From: Aliirhizobium smilacinae
Lineage (GTDB): Bacteria; Pseudomonadota; Alphaproteobacteria; Rhizobiales; Rhizobiaceae
Reading direction: 5' to 3'
NCBI RefSeq assembly: GCF_006335145.1
Contig: NZ_VDMN01000003.1
Location: 62,001-126,000 of the forward strand
Length of the DNA: 64,000 bases
The number at the start of each line of letters is the position of its first letter. Position 1 is the stretch's first letter. Of the stretch, positions 16,016-26,012 are shown piece after piece. A program made the translations under genes and the position numbers. The notes beneath the pieces are model-generated. The model was not told the DNA's origin, did not search any database, and was given only the letters and a program-made list of their open reading frames with translations.

Positions 16016-16803
16016 CGCAGAATGCCGACATCGAACTTAGCCACGTCCTCCAGTAACTCGATGATCCCCTCCACCGCATGGGTCACCAACTGCTCGCCAC
16101 GCTGCGCAGTCGCTGCCGAAGCATCGCCCGCGACACCCTTTTCGTTGAGGTCGGACATCTTCCAGCCAAAAGCATGCGGGCCGTAGGCGCGCAGATGGGT
16201 GAAGTCGCGGGTGAAATCGGACTGCCGGGAGGTGAAGGTCTCCGCCTTTGTCATGTCCACCTTGTCGGGCCAGAGTGCCAGCATGACGGAGGTTTCGATG
16301 TCGCCGCCGTGAATATCGATCGCTTTGTCTTCCGGTGCGATCCAGCCCGTGGGCTGGCCGAAGCGCGTCCAGCTTGTGGCGACTGCCAGCATGCCGAACC
16401 GGATGCGGGCTTCGGTGGCAACGATCGTCATCAGCGGCGAATTTCCACCATGGGCATTCAGCATAACGAACTTTTTGATGCCTTGGTGGTTCATGTCTTC
16501 AGCAATGCCGAGCCATCGTTCGACGGCCTCATCGAAAGCAAGCGTGCGGGTTCCAGCGACGTCCATGTGCTCGACGGAGTAACCGACGGGTTCGACCGGA
16601 AGGAATGTGACGGGCAGAGATGATGGAAGATCGGGGATGAGTCGCTCGACAAGACCCTCTGCAATCAAGGTATCCGTATCGAAAGGAAGGTGCGGACCAT
16701 GCTGTTCGTGGGCGCCGAGCGGCAATACCGCGATCCAATCGCGTCTTTCTGTGGACGCAAGTGTCTGATCGTTGTCACAAAAGCGCGGGTTGGGATGCGG
16801 CAT
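16012..16803 (-). CDS. creatininase family protein
   Basis: This 263-residue hydrolase has the creatininase signature LPLGAHEQHGPHLPFDTD (about 27-44), in which E33, H35 and D44 are metal ligands, followed by NAHGGN (about 116-121) and IHGGDIETS. Family members hydrolyse cyclic amides such as creatinine or act in cofactor and nucleoside pathways (MftE, FAPy deformylase). The actual substrate is unknown. Given the sarcosine oxidase operon 14 kb away, creatinine-to-creatine is conceivable, but no creatinase is in the window. It is divergent from the MarR gene. Confidence 0.85.
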   Translation of the reverse strand: MPHPNPRFCDNDQTLASTERRDWIAVLPLGAHEQHGPHLPFDTDTLIAEGLVERLIPDLPSSLPVTFLPVEPVGYSVEHMDVAGTRTLAFDEAVERWLGIAEDMNHQGIKKFVMLNAHGGNSPLMTIVATEARIRFGMLAVATSWTRFGQPTGWIAPEDKAIDIHGGDIETSVMLALWPDKVDMTKAETFTSRQSDFTRDFTHLRAYGPHAFGWKMSDLNEKGVAGDASAATAQRGEQLVTHAVEGIIELLEDVAKFDVGILR

Positions 16804-16885
16804 CTGGCGGTGGTTTCCGGGTTTCGTTATGGATAGCGCGCATTATTATAGTGACGACCTTCACCAAGCAAAGCGGGCAGGGCCG

Positions 16886-17380
16886 ATGAGCAAGAAAAAG
16901 GGCGAGAAGAAATCGAAGTCCGGCAAGAAGAAAGATCTTGCTGCACTCTCGGCGGCTGATCTCGCGCCGGCGATTACTCAGGCGGCCCGCTCGGTGCGGA
17001 CGGCCCTTAGTCGCAGCATATCCGACAGCGGCCTTTATGCCGGTCAGGACGGGGTTATCCTTGCCCTCTCGGAAGACGATGGGCAGACGCCTGGGCAGCT
17101 GGCTTTGCGGCTGGGCGTGAAGGCGCCGACCATGACCCGAACGATCGGGCGTATGGAGGCGCAGGGTTTCGTGGAGCGTCGCGCGGACGGTCACGACGGG
17201 CGCCTGACAAAGGTGCATCTCACGGAAAACGGTCTCAGAAGCGTCGAATCGATTGGCCAGTCCGTTGCCGATTGCGGCGCGATGGCGGTGAAAGGTTTTT
17301 CTGAAAAAGAGGTCCGCACACTGCTGAAACTACTCAGGGCGGTAGAACATAATCTCCAGCCGGAAACCGGCGAAGACTGA
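16886..17380 (+). CDS. MarR family transcriptional regulator
   Basis: This 164-residue protein has a lysine-rich N-terminal tail (MSKKKGEKKSKSGKKK) and a winged helix DNA-binding core: TPGQLALRLGVKAPTMTRT is the recognition helix pair and RRADGHDGRLTKVHLT the wing, both standard for MarR. ATG at 16886 was chosen because the in-frame extension overlaps the creatininase start. It is divergent from the creatininase gene across about 80 nt and may regulate it. The basic tail is unusual for MarR and could add non-specific DNA contacts. The ligand is unknown. Confidence 0.88.
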   Translation: MSKKKGEKKSKSGKKKDLAALSAADLAPAITQAARSVRTALSRSISDSGLYAGQDGVILALSEDDGQTPGQLALRLGVKAPTMTRTIGRMEAQGFVERRADGHDGRLTKVHLTENGLRSVESIGQSVADCGAMAVKGFSEKEVRTLLKLLRAVEHNLQPETGED

Positions 17381-17417
17381 CAGACCTGCACTCAGCCTGC
17401 CATCACCAGACTATTGT

Positions 17418-17461
17418 CCTTGCGAATTAAATTGTTTATTTAAAAAATTTAGTTCGCAAGG
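17418..17461. promoter_or_regulatory. long AT-rich inverted repeat upstream of lacI-type gene
   Basis: CCTTGCGAA-t-TAAATT pairs with AATTTA-g-TTCGCAAGG: 16-position arms with one T/G non-Watson-Crick pair and a 12-nt loop, between a MarR gene end and a LacI-family start. There is no T-run after it. It may be a terminator for marR, an operator for the LacI protein, or both. Confidence 0.6.
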
Positions 17462-17506
17462 CCGGCGCTAGAAACCGGCTTTCAAGAAGAGCATCTTGGA
17501 GGGGTT

Positions 17507-18544
17507 ATGGCGCAGAAGATCAAGCTTTCGACGATCGCCGACAGTCTGGGGCTTTCGACTGCAACAATTTCACTGGCACTTCGTGACAGTCCGCTTGTCG
17601 CCTCGGATACGCGCGACAAGATCAAGGAGCAGGCACGGGCTCTCGGTTATATCTACAATCGCCGGGCCGCCAGCCTCAGAACCTCCCGCTCAGGCATTAT
17701 CGGCGTTGTCGTGCATGACGTGATGAACCCTTTTTATGGCGAAATCCTCAAGGCCATCGAAAGCGAGCTCGACCGCAGCAGGCATACGTTCATTCTTTCC
17801 AATCACTACGACTCGGTCGAGAAGCAGCGAACCTTCATCGAGACGCTGCTGCAGCTCGGCGGTGACGGGGTGATCATGTCGCCGGCAATCGGCACGCCGG
17901 TCGAGGATATCAGGCTTGCGGAGCAGAACGGCATGCCGGCCATTCTGGTGGCGCGTACGATGGATGGCGTCGATCTGCCGACCTACCGGGGCGACGACAG
18001 CTACGGTATTTCGCTGGCGACAAACCATCTGATCGGGCTTGGTCACCGGGTGATTGCGATGATCGGCGGTACGGACCAGACCTCTACCGGCCGCGACCGT
18101 TATCAGGGTTATGTCGATGCCCTGCGCAAGGCCAATATCGAGGTTGATCCGAGCCTGCGTATTCCCGGCCCGCGTACCATGCAGGGCGGGTTCGAGGCGG
18201 CGGTGAATTTCTTATCCCTGCCGCAGAAGCCAACGGCCGCCGTCTGCTGGAACGATCTGGTGGCGATCGGTCTGATGAACGGCATCGCCCGTGCCGGGCT
18301 TATCCCGGGCCAGGATATTTCCGTGACCGGTTATGACGATCTGGAGCAGGCGTCGATCTCGACGCCATCGCTGACGACCGTCTCCAACCAGCAGGCCGAC
18401 GTGGGGCGACTTGCTGCACGCGCGCTTCTCGACCGGCTTGCCGGAAGTCACGAGCCGGATGGCCTGCATCTGATCAAACCGGAAATGCGCATCCGTCAGT
18501 CGACATCGCCTTACAAGCCGCTTCGGGATCTCGCCAAGGCGTAA
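17507..18544 (+). CDS. LacI family transcriptional regulator
   Basis: This 345-residue protein has the LacI helix-turn-helix at residues 5-28 (LSTIADSLGLSTATISLAL), the hinge LGYIYNRRAASLRTSRS, and a sugar-binding-protein-like effector domain from about 60 to 335 with VVVHDVMNPFYGE and ISVTGYDDLEQA. GGAGG precedes the ATG. Such regulators usually control carbohydrate uptake and use; the effector is unknown. No sugar operon is next to it: upstream is marR, downstream is a convergent PuuD-like gene only 5 nt away. The striking inverted repeat upstream may be its own operator. Confidence 0.92.
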   Translation: MAQKIKLSTIADSLGLSTATISLALRDSPLVASDTRDKIKEQARALGYIYNRRAASLRTSRSGIIGVVVHDVMNPFYGEILKAIESELDRSRHTFILSNHYDSVEKQRTFIETLLQLGGDGVIMSPAIGTPVEDIRLAEQNGMPAILVARTMDGVDLPTYRGDDSYGISLATNHLIGLGHRVIAMIGGTDQTSTGRDRYQGYVDALRKANIEVDPSLRIPGPRTMQGGFEAAVNFLSLPQKPTAAVCWNDLVAIGLMNGIARAGLIPGQDISVTGYDDLEQASISTPSLTTVSNQQADVGRLAARALLDRLAGSHEPDGLHLIKPEMRIRQSTSPYKPLRDLAKA

Positions 18545-18549
18545 CCCGC

Positions 18550-19338
18550 CTAGGCCGCTGCGCCTTCGAGTGTTGCCTTGCGGGCTGAATAGGCTCGCAC
18601 GGCATCGCCGAAAGCTTCAAACAGGGCACGCGAGGGTGCATCGGTTTCGGCCCAATATTCCGGGTGCCATTGCACGCCGACGGCAAAGTTCTTCGCATCG
18701 ATGACCGAGACGGCTTCGACGGTACCGTCTTCGGCTCGCGCTTCCACCTGCAGGCGCGGTGCCGTTTCGGAAATGGCCTGACGGTGCAGCGAGTTGACCT
18801 GCACTTCTCCCGCCGTGCCGAGATAACGAGCGATGCAGGAGCCTTCCTCGACGATGACCGGCTGGCGTATGGCGAACTTGCCGTCGCGGTCCGATACGTC
18901 CGGCGAGCGGTGGTCCCAGATGCCGGGTTGTTCCTGGATCTCACTCGCCAGCGTTCCGCCAAGCGCAACGTTCAATTCCTGTATGCCGCGGCAGATGGCG
19001 AGCAGCGGAATGCCGCGATCGATGGCGCGGCGGATGAGCGGGAGGGAAGTCGCATCGCGGCCCGGATCGAACGGCCCGTCCTCCTCGGAGGCCTCTCTGC
19101 CATAAAGCGACGGATGAACGTTGCTGACTGCGCCGGAAATCAGCACACCGTCGACACGGTCTAGAATGGCGTCCGCCTCGTTGCCCGTTTCGAATGCCGG
19201 CACGATGAATGACATGACGTCAGCCACCTTCAGCGCTGCCGACACATACTGGTTCGGCGCGGCGTGCCAGATGGCGCCTTCGATTTCGCGGATATCGGCA
19301 GGGACGGCGACAACGGACTTCGGCAAATGAGAGGGCAT
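18550..19338 (-). CDS. gamma-glutamyl-GABA hydrolase-like (PuuD/class I GATase)
   Basis: This 262-residue enzyme has the class I glutamine-amidotransferase triad: Cys in LAICRGIQELN (about 114-124), His in VQWHPEYW and the following Glu. A VNSLHRQAI segment is typical of PuuD. It should cleave a gamma-glutamyl amide such as gamma-glutamyl-GABA in putrescine breakdown, or a related peptide. ATG at 19338 was chosen over an upstream in-frame ATG at 19413 that lacks conservation. The rest of the Puu pathway is absent from the window, though ornithine decarboxylase lies 13 kb away. Confidence 0.85.
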   Translation of the reverse strand: MPSHLPKSVVAVPADIREIEGAIWHAAPNQYVSAALKVADVMSFIVPAFETGNEADAILDRVDGVLISGAVSNVHPSLYGREASEEDGPFDPGRDATSLPLIRRAIDRGIPLLAICRGIQELNVALGGTLASEIQEQPGIWDHRSPDVSDRDGKFAIRQPVIVEEGSCIARYLGTAGEVQVNSLHRQAISETAPRLQVEARAEDGTVEAVSVIDAKNFAVGVQWHPEYWAETDAPSRALFEAFGDAVRAYSARKATLEGAAA

Positions 19339-19602
19339 GGTGGTTCCAGATTGATGAAGGCAAAGCCAGAAAAACAGAGAACGCGGCCAATTGCTAGAGG
19401 AATTGCGTTGCAAAACCAGCCATCAAGGACAGTGAAGTCGTCCTGGCCGCATGATCACTGCGGGCCACATGAGTGGCTGAGAGCCTTAGAAAATCGATAA
19501 CCACACGATCTCATATTTTCTTCTCCTTTCTTGCTCTATGTCATGAAATCAGACCCGCTTTGGCGTGAAGCTGCAAGTACCCCATCCAAAAGGAGACCCC
19601 CC

Positions 19603-19752
19603 ATGTTTGCCGCTCTTTCGCCTTATGTCGCTGGCCTTGTCATTATCTGGTGGCTTGTCGGCGCTTATGTCATCCCTCGTGACTTCATTCGCGCGCAGCG
19701 GACCAATCATGCGGCCCAATCTGCTGGAAATGAGAAGCTGCCTCGCAGGTAA
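19603..19752 (+). CDS. small single-helix membrane protein
   Basis: This 49-residue frame starts MFAALSPYVAGLVIIWWLVGAYV style: one hydrophobic helix (about 8-26) then a basic, polar tail. An AAAAGGAG site lies 8 nt upstream, which is the main support. It stands alone between the PuuD-like gene and the TRAP binding-protein gene. No family is recognised; it could be a real micro-membrane protein or a chance frame. Confidence 0.45.
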   Translation: MFAALSPYVAGLVIIWWLVGAYVIPRDFIRAQRTNHAAQSAGNEKLPRR

Positions 19753-19866
19753 GTGCGATCTGAAATATAGGCTACCCGGAAGAAGCTGCTGCTGCCGAAA
19801 TAATGAGCATATCCCGCTGAAAACAATTTATAATTAGAGTTTCGGACAATACATACGAAAGTCTAA

Positions 19867-21108
<1,242 letters not shown>

Positions 21109-21139
21109 TCTTTTCGCCAGATACCCCGTAAATCGAAAA

Positions 21140-21164
21140 CCCCGGAGCTTGGCTCCGGGGCTTT
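21140..21164. terminator. bidirectional terminator between dctP and dctM
   Basis: CCCCGGAGC pairs perfectly with GCTCCGGGG over a 3-nt loop, with CTTTT on the + side and TTTTCG on the - side. It serves both convergent TRAP transcripts. Confidence 0.88.
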
Positions 21165-21174
21165 TCGTCATTCA

Positions 21175-22659
21175 TCAATTGAACTTCGGCGGTTCGGACA
21201 GGTTGGGGGCCGCGGGCTGCGCCGGTGCGCCATCCATCGGCGGCAGGCCGAAGTTCGGCATTCCACCGCCCCCGTTGCCGCTGCCAAATCCCGGGACCTC
21301 GATCTTGATGGTGTTCAGATCCACTTCCGGAGGCTTGTCCAGCCAGTAGGTAACGGATTCGGGCCAGAAGATAATGATGCCGACGAGGATGAGCTGCATG
21401 CCAAGCCACGGAATGGCACCGAGATAGATGTCCCTGGTCTTCACGGTTTTCGGTGCGATCGAGCGCAGATAGAAGAGCGCAAAGCCGAAAGGCGGATGCA
21501 TGAAGCTGGTCTGCATGTTGACGCAGAGCAGGACGCCGAACCAGATCAGGTCGATGCCGAGCGACTGCGCGACAGGAGCCAGAAGCGGCAGGACGATGAA
21601 GGCGATCTCGAAGAAATCGAGGAAGAAGGCCAGGAAGAAAACGAAGATGTTGACGAAGATCAGGAAGCCGGTCGCGCCGCCCGGAATATGAGACAGCAAG
21701 TGCTCGATCCAGAGACCGCCGTCCATGCCCTGGAAGACGAGGCTGAAGCAGGTGGCGCCGACGAGAATGAAGACCACCATTGAGGTGATCGTCATGGTCG
21801 AGTGCATCGCCTGTCTAATGAGATCCCATGTCAGCCTGCGGTGCAGGGCCGCGAGCACCATGGCGCCGACGACGCCGAGTGCGCCGGCTTCCGTCGGGGT
21901 GGCAAGGCCGAGGAACAGTGTGCCGAGCACGAGGAAGATCAATACGATCGACGGAACCATGCCCCAGAGGACACGCAGGACGAGCGCGGTGTTCAGTTCG
22001 CCGCGCGCCTCTGGTGGCAAAGGCGGCACATCCTTTGGGCGAACGATCGAGAGGATGAAGATGAAGCCGAGGAAGATCAGTACCTGCAGGATCGAAGGGC
22101 CAATCGCGCCGAGATACATGTCGCCGACCGAACGGCCGAGCTGGTCTGCAAGGACGATGAGAACGAGAGACGGCGGAATGACCTGGGTGATCGTGCCGGA
22201 TGCGGCGATGACGCCGGTCGCGAGCCTCGGATTGTAGCCGTATTTCAGCATGATCGGCAGGGAGATCACACCCATGGTGATGACCGATGCGGCAACAGTG
22301 CCGGTGATCGCGCCGAGAATGGCGCCGACGATGATAACGGCGTAGGCCAGACCGCCCGGAATGGAGCCGAAAAGTTTTCCCGTGCCCTCGAGCAGATCTT
22401 CCGCCAGACCGCAGCGTTCAAGGATTGCACCCATGAAGGTGAAGAATGGAATGGCCAGCAACAGGTCGTTGGAAACGATGCCGAAAATGCGCAGCGGTAG
22501 GGCCTGCATGAAGGCGAATTCGAAATGGCCGGTGGCGATGCCGAGCAGGCCGAAAAACAGGCCGACTGCCGACAGCGAGAAGGCGACCGGAAAACCGTAG
22601 AGCATGAAGATGATCATGCCCAGGAACATGGCTGGCGGCATTATGCCGAATGCGAACAT
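21175..22659 (-). CDS. TRAP transporter large permease (DctM)
   Basis: This 494-residue protein has about 12 membrane helices and the DctM/DedA-like pattern: LLLAIPFFTFMGAILERCGLA, GAITGTVAASVITMGVISLP, GTITQVIPPSLVLIVLA. It is the transport subunit of a Na+-driven TRAP system. The C-terminus carries an unusual Gly/Pro-rich tail (GFGSGNGGGGMPNFGLPPM) beyond the usual 420-440 residues. Its start is 21 nt after the small permease stop, so both are one operon. It converges on the binding-protein gene. Confidence 0.93.
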   Translation of the reverse strand: MFAFGIMPPAMFLGMIIFMLYGFPVAFSLSAVGLFFGLLGIATGHFEFAFMQALPLRIFGIVSNDLLLAIPFFTFMGAILERCGLAEDLLEGTGKLFGSIPGGLAYAVIIVGAILGAITGTVAASVITMGVISLPIMLKYGYNPRLATGVIAASGTITQVIPPSLVLIVLADQLGRSVGDMYLGAIGPSILQVLIFLGFIFILSIVRPKDVPPLPPEARGELNTALVLRVLWGMVPSIVLIFLVLGTLFLGLATPTEAGALGVVGAMVLAALHRRLTWDLIRQAMHSTMTITSMVVFILVGATCFSLVFQGMDGGLWIEHLLSHIPGGATGFLIFVNIFVFFLAFFLDFFEIAFIVLPLLAPVAQSLGIDLIWFGVLLCVNMQTSFMHPPFGFALFYLRSIAPKTVKTRDIYLGAIPWLGMQLILVGIIIFWPESVTYWLDKPPEVDLNTIKIEVPGFGSGNGGGGMPNFGLPPMDGAPAQPAAPNLSEPPKFN

Positions 22660-22680
22660 GGCTCTAATCCCCCCGATGAT

Positions 22681-23220
22681 TTATTGAAGCGGCTTTTCGT
22701 AGGTCGTATCGACCTGCAGGGTTCCCGTCAGCCCCGCTATCCGCTTGATCAGTTCAGAGAAACCCTGCAGCGCGAGCAGGATGAAGCCTCCGACGATGAC
22801 GAATTTGACCGGCCAGCGGATGAGGCCGCCGGCATTGGAGGAAATCTCGCCCTGCTGGAAAGAGAGGGAGAAAAACGGCCAGGAAAGCCATGCGAGATAG
22901 AGGCAGGCGGGGATCAGAAAAACGATCAGGCCCAGCGTGTCGATCCACAACCGTGCGCGATCTGAAACCGAGCCGTAGATAAGATCGACGCGAACATGCT
23001 CGTTGAGGCGCAGCGTATGGGAGGCGCCGATCAGCACGATGAAGGCAAAGAGATACCACTGAATCTCGAGCCAGCCGTTCGAGCTATAGTTGAACAGATA
23101 GCGTATGAAGGCGTTGCCTGCGCTTATCAAACAGCATGCAAGCACGAGATAACCGGCAAATTTTCCCAGCACCTCGCTCAAGCGGTCGACCAGACCGCTA
23201 AACCTTAGCAAAATTCTCAT
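22681..23220 (-). CDS. TRAP transporter small permease (DctQ)
   Basis: This 179-residue protein has four membrane helices and the DctQ marks EIQWYLFAFIVLIGASHTLR and NEHVRVDLIY, which contact the large permease. The ATG at 23220 begins MRILLRFSGLVDRLSE, with GGGAG upstream; the in-frame extension to 23391 is not conserved. It is the first gene of a two-gene unit with DctM. The matching periplasmic binding protein is convergent at 20002-21108. Confidence 0.9.
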   Translation of the reverse strand: MRILLRFSGLVDRLSEVLGKFAGYLVLACCLISAGNAFIRYLFNYSSNGWLEIQWYLFAFIVLIGASHTLRLNEHVRVDLIYGSVSDRARLWIDTLGLIVFLIPACLYLAWLSWPFFSLSFQQGEISSNAGGLIRWPVKFVIVGGFILLALQGFSELIKRIAGLTGTLQVDTTYEKPLQ

Positions 23221-23518
23221 TCTTTCCCGCTCCCAACAGGTCCTTTTATCCCGCCTGTCCTGCGATGGCGATGTAAACGAAGGTCTAAGGAAAGAAAAGC
23301 GGAAATGAATGGCTTGAAATGCCTTCGGCCTTGAAATTCCGGGCTTTTGTCGAATATCGAAACTGCCTTTCGGTGTCTCGAAAGCGGACATTTTCCTTTA
23401 CGCTTTGTTGAACACGTTCGAATATTCCCCCCTACCGTCAAAGGGGTTAACCCGAGCAACAATCAATTCTTAAAGGGTTTTCTTCACTGTCGCTCGAAAG
23501 CCAAGGGAATGAGACCCG

Positions 23519-25840
23519 ATGAAGGATTTGGAAGCGAAGACGCTCCCGACAGAGTTGTATCTGCCGTTCGTCCAATCGCTGTTCAAAAATCGTGGAACGC
23601 TGTGGACTGGGATGGTTGTCCATATCCTGTCCTGCGCGATCATCTATGCCACGACCGGGGCGGAATTCTACATTCTCATGATTGCGGTGTTCGTTACCGT
23701 ATTTGCCTATCGCATCTACTGGTTCCGCCAGTTCGACATGATCGACCACAGCCAGCTTTCCAAGAGTGAGATCGAGGGTTGGGAATCGCGCTATGTGCAT
23801 GGTGCGGCCATTACGGCTTTCGTGCTTGGCATAGGCAGTGCCTATGCGGTTCTCGTACTCAGGGACATGCTGGCCGCGTTCATGTGCATCGCCGTGACGA
23901 TGGCGTCGATGGTCTCAATCGTCGGCCGTAACTACGGTTCGGCACGTGCGGTCGCACTCCAGACGATCGGATGCTGCCTCCCCCTGGTTCTCGCCTGCCT
24001 GCTGACGGGGGAGCTCTATCTCGCGCTCATCTCGCTTTTCCTGATCCCGTTCGGATTGACGACGCAATCCATGGCGAAGGGCGTGCGGGAATTCCTGTAC
24101 GAAAACGTGCTCGCCTCGCGGGAAATGACACGGATTGCGGACCAGCTCGATATCGCTCTCAGTACGATGACCCATGCTCTGATCATGCTCGATGCCGATG
24201 GCCGCGTGCAGGTGATCAATCGTCGCGCCTGCGAGCTTCTCGAATTGCCGGATGCCGACGAGTTGAAAGGTGCGGCATTCATTACCGTACTGAGGCGAAG
24301 CGGAAAGTCGCTTTCGGATGATCTCTTAAGGAAGATCGGGCAGCTCTCGGCGGGGCAAGCGGGTAAGACGCTCTTATGTTTAAAGGAAACCGTCTACCTG
24401 GAATTCTCGCTCAGCCACCGCACAGACGGTGGCGTTGTCATGTTGTTCGAAGATGTCAGCGCTCGCGTGGCTGCTGAGGAAAAGATCCTGCATCTGGTGC
24501 GCTATGATACGCTGACCGGGCTGCCGACGCGTGGTTATTTTGCCGAACTTGCGACGCGATATCTTAGAGAAACGGAAGCCGACCTTTTCGCGGCCTTTGT
24601 GATTTTCGACGTAGATGGCTTCAAGCATGTCAACGACATGCAGGGTCACGTCGTTGGTGATCGACTGCTTGCGGCGATAGCCGACCGGCTTGTGCATGAA
24701 GCGGGCGACGAGATCATCGTCGGCCGACTGGTCGGCGACGAGTTCGTGATTTTTGCAACGGGCCGGGATCGCAGTGCTCTTGAGGCTCGCATCAACGCCA
24801 TTCAGGCTGAAATTCAGGGAAGCTATCGGGTCGACAGGCTCGACCTGACTGTCTTCGTCAATGGCGGAGGCGTCATCCTCGAAGGCCACGACTTCGATAT
24901 GGAAGCCTGGCAGATCAAGGCGGATCTGGCTCTCAACGACGCGAAGTCGGTGGGCAATGGAACGCTGACCATGTTCCGCCCGGAAATGGATGCGCGCTAT
25001 GTGGCGGAGCAGCGGCTGAAGGCGGATTTGCGCACGGCGATAGAGCAGGGCGACCTGACGGTCGTCTACCAGCCGATGTATCGTCCAGACGGTTCGGAAA
25101 TGGAATGCTGCGAGGCGCTGGTGCGTTGGTCGCATCCCGAACGCGGCTTCATCGGGCCGAACATTTTCATTCCGATGGCGGAAAGCATGGGGCTGATCTC
25201 GGAAATCACCAGGTTCGTGCTCGACCGAGCCTGCGCCGATTGCGTGTCCTGGCAAAACGAGATGTCCGTCTCGGTCAACCTGTCCATTCACGACCTTCGC
25301 GGCGGCAAGATCGTGGCGCTGGTCGCGGATATTCTGGAGCGGTACAAGCTCGACCCGACGCGTCTGCATCTGGAAGTTACGGAAAGCTGCTTCATGGACG
25401 AGCCGGTGGTCGTCAGCGCCACGCTTGGAAGGCTGCGTGCGAGTGGCGTGACGATCGCCATCGACGATTTCGGCACGGGCTTCTCAAGCCTCAGCTATCT
25501 CGATTCGCTGCCGATCGACATCGTCAAGATCGATCGCGCCTTCGTGCGCGACATCGGCACCGAGCCTCGTCGCCTCAAGCTCCTCAGCGGTATCGTGCAT
25601 CTCTCGCGTGAACTTGACCTGAAAATCGTCATCGAAGGCGTGGAGACCTTCGAACAGCTCGAACTGGTCAAGAAGCATAAGTTCGCCGATCTCGTCCAAG
25701 GTTATATCTTCTCCCCGCCGATCCCTGCGAATGCGATTGCAGAACTCAGTCAGAAAACGACCTCTGGCCGCCGGCTCGCTGGCAGACAGAATCGTCGGGA
25801 CAAAGGCGTAGAACCGCGCGCTTTCGGCACGACGGGCTGA
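23519..25840 (+). CDS. GGDEF-EAL protein with likely phosphodiesterase activity
   Basis: This 773-residue protein has an N-terminal set of about five membrane helices (28-185), a PAS-like domain (205-315), a GGDEF domain (325-485) and an EAL domain (495-745). The cyclase motif reads VGDEF (405-409), a change that probably lowers or ends cyclase activity. The EAL motifs are intact: CEALVRW (EAL 532-534), NLS, LEVTES, DDFGTG (649-654), KIDRAF and IEGVET. It is thus predicted to degrade cyclic di-GMP, with the altered GGDEF perhaps sensing GTP. The next gene on the same strand is a FeeM-like acyltransferase. Confidence 0.92.
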   Translation: MKDLEAKTLPTELYLPFVQSLFKNRGTLWTGMVVHILSCAIIYATTGAEFYILMIAVFVTVFAYRIYWFRQFDMIDHSQLSKSEIEGWESRYVHGAAITAFVLGIGSAYAVLVLRDMLAAFMCIAVTMASMVSIVGRNYGSARAVALQTIGCCLPLVLACLLTGELYLALISLFLIPFGLTTQSMAKGVREFLYENVLASREMTRIADQLDIALSTMTHALIMLDADGRVQVINRRACELLELPDADELKGAAFITVLRRSGKSLSDDLLRKIGQLSAGQAGKTLLCLKETVYLEFSLSHRTDGGVVMLFEDVSARVAAEEKILHLVRYDTLTGLPTRGYFAELATRYLRETEADLFAAFVIFDVDGFKHVNDMQGHVVGDRLLAAIADRLVHEAGDEIIVGRLVGDEFVIFATGRDRSALEARINAIQAEIQGSYRVDRLDLTVFVNGGGVILEGHDFDMEAWQIKADLALNDAKSVGNGTLTMFRPEMDARYVAEQRLKADLRTAIEQGDLTVVYQPMYRPDGSEMECCEALVRWSHPERGFIGPNIFIPMAESMGLISEITRFVLDRACADCVSWQNEMSVSVNLSIHDLRGGKIVALVADILERYKLDPTRLHLEVTESCFMDEPVVVSATLGRLRASGVTIAIDDFGTGFSSLSYLDSLPIDIVKIDRAFVRDIGTEPRRLKLLSGIVHLSRELDLKIVIEGVETFEQLELVKKHKFADLVQGYIFSPPIPANAIAELSQKTTSGRRLAGRQNRRDKGVEPRAFGTTG

Positions 25841-25901
25841 GCGTCCCTCATTTTATCACCAAAATTCATTCCCTAATGTAGGATGTTCTGAAACGTTACG
25901 G

Positions 25902-25918
25902 GTAACCTATTGTTAACC
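25902..25918. promoter_or_regulatory. imperfect CtrA-like box
   Basis: GTAA-CCTATTG-TTAACC fits TTAA-N7-TTAAC with one mismatch in the first half. It lies about 95 nt before the FeeM-like start, with a perfect box further down. Confidence 0.4.
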
Positions 25919-25979
25919 ATAAGTTTTAAAAGACTGTTAATCATGATCTTCATCATTGCGATCACGCCCCGTTTCAGGG

Positions 25980-25994
25980 TTAATCAATCGTTAA
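25980..25994. promoter_or_regulatory. perfect CtrA-like box
   Basis: TTAA-TCAATCG-TTAA matches the CtrA consensus TTAA-N7-TTAA exactly. It ends 18 nt before the FeeM-like ATG, so CtrA bound here could repress or pace transcription with the cell cycle. AT-rich sequence makes chance matches possible. Confidence 0.5.
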
Positions 25995-26012
25995 TAGCGA
26001 TAGGTAGCCCAG

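Noticed and set aside
25913-25933. TTAA...TTAA pair (TTAACCATAAGTTTTAA) as another CtrA site
   Set aside because: The spacing is 9, not the 7 nt of the CtrA consensus.
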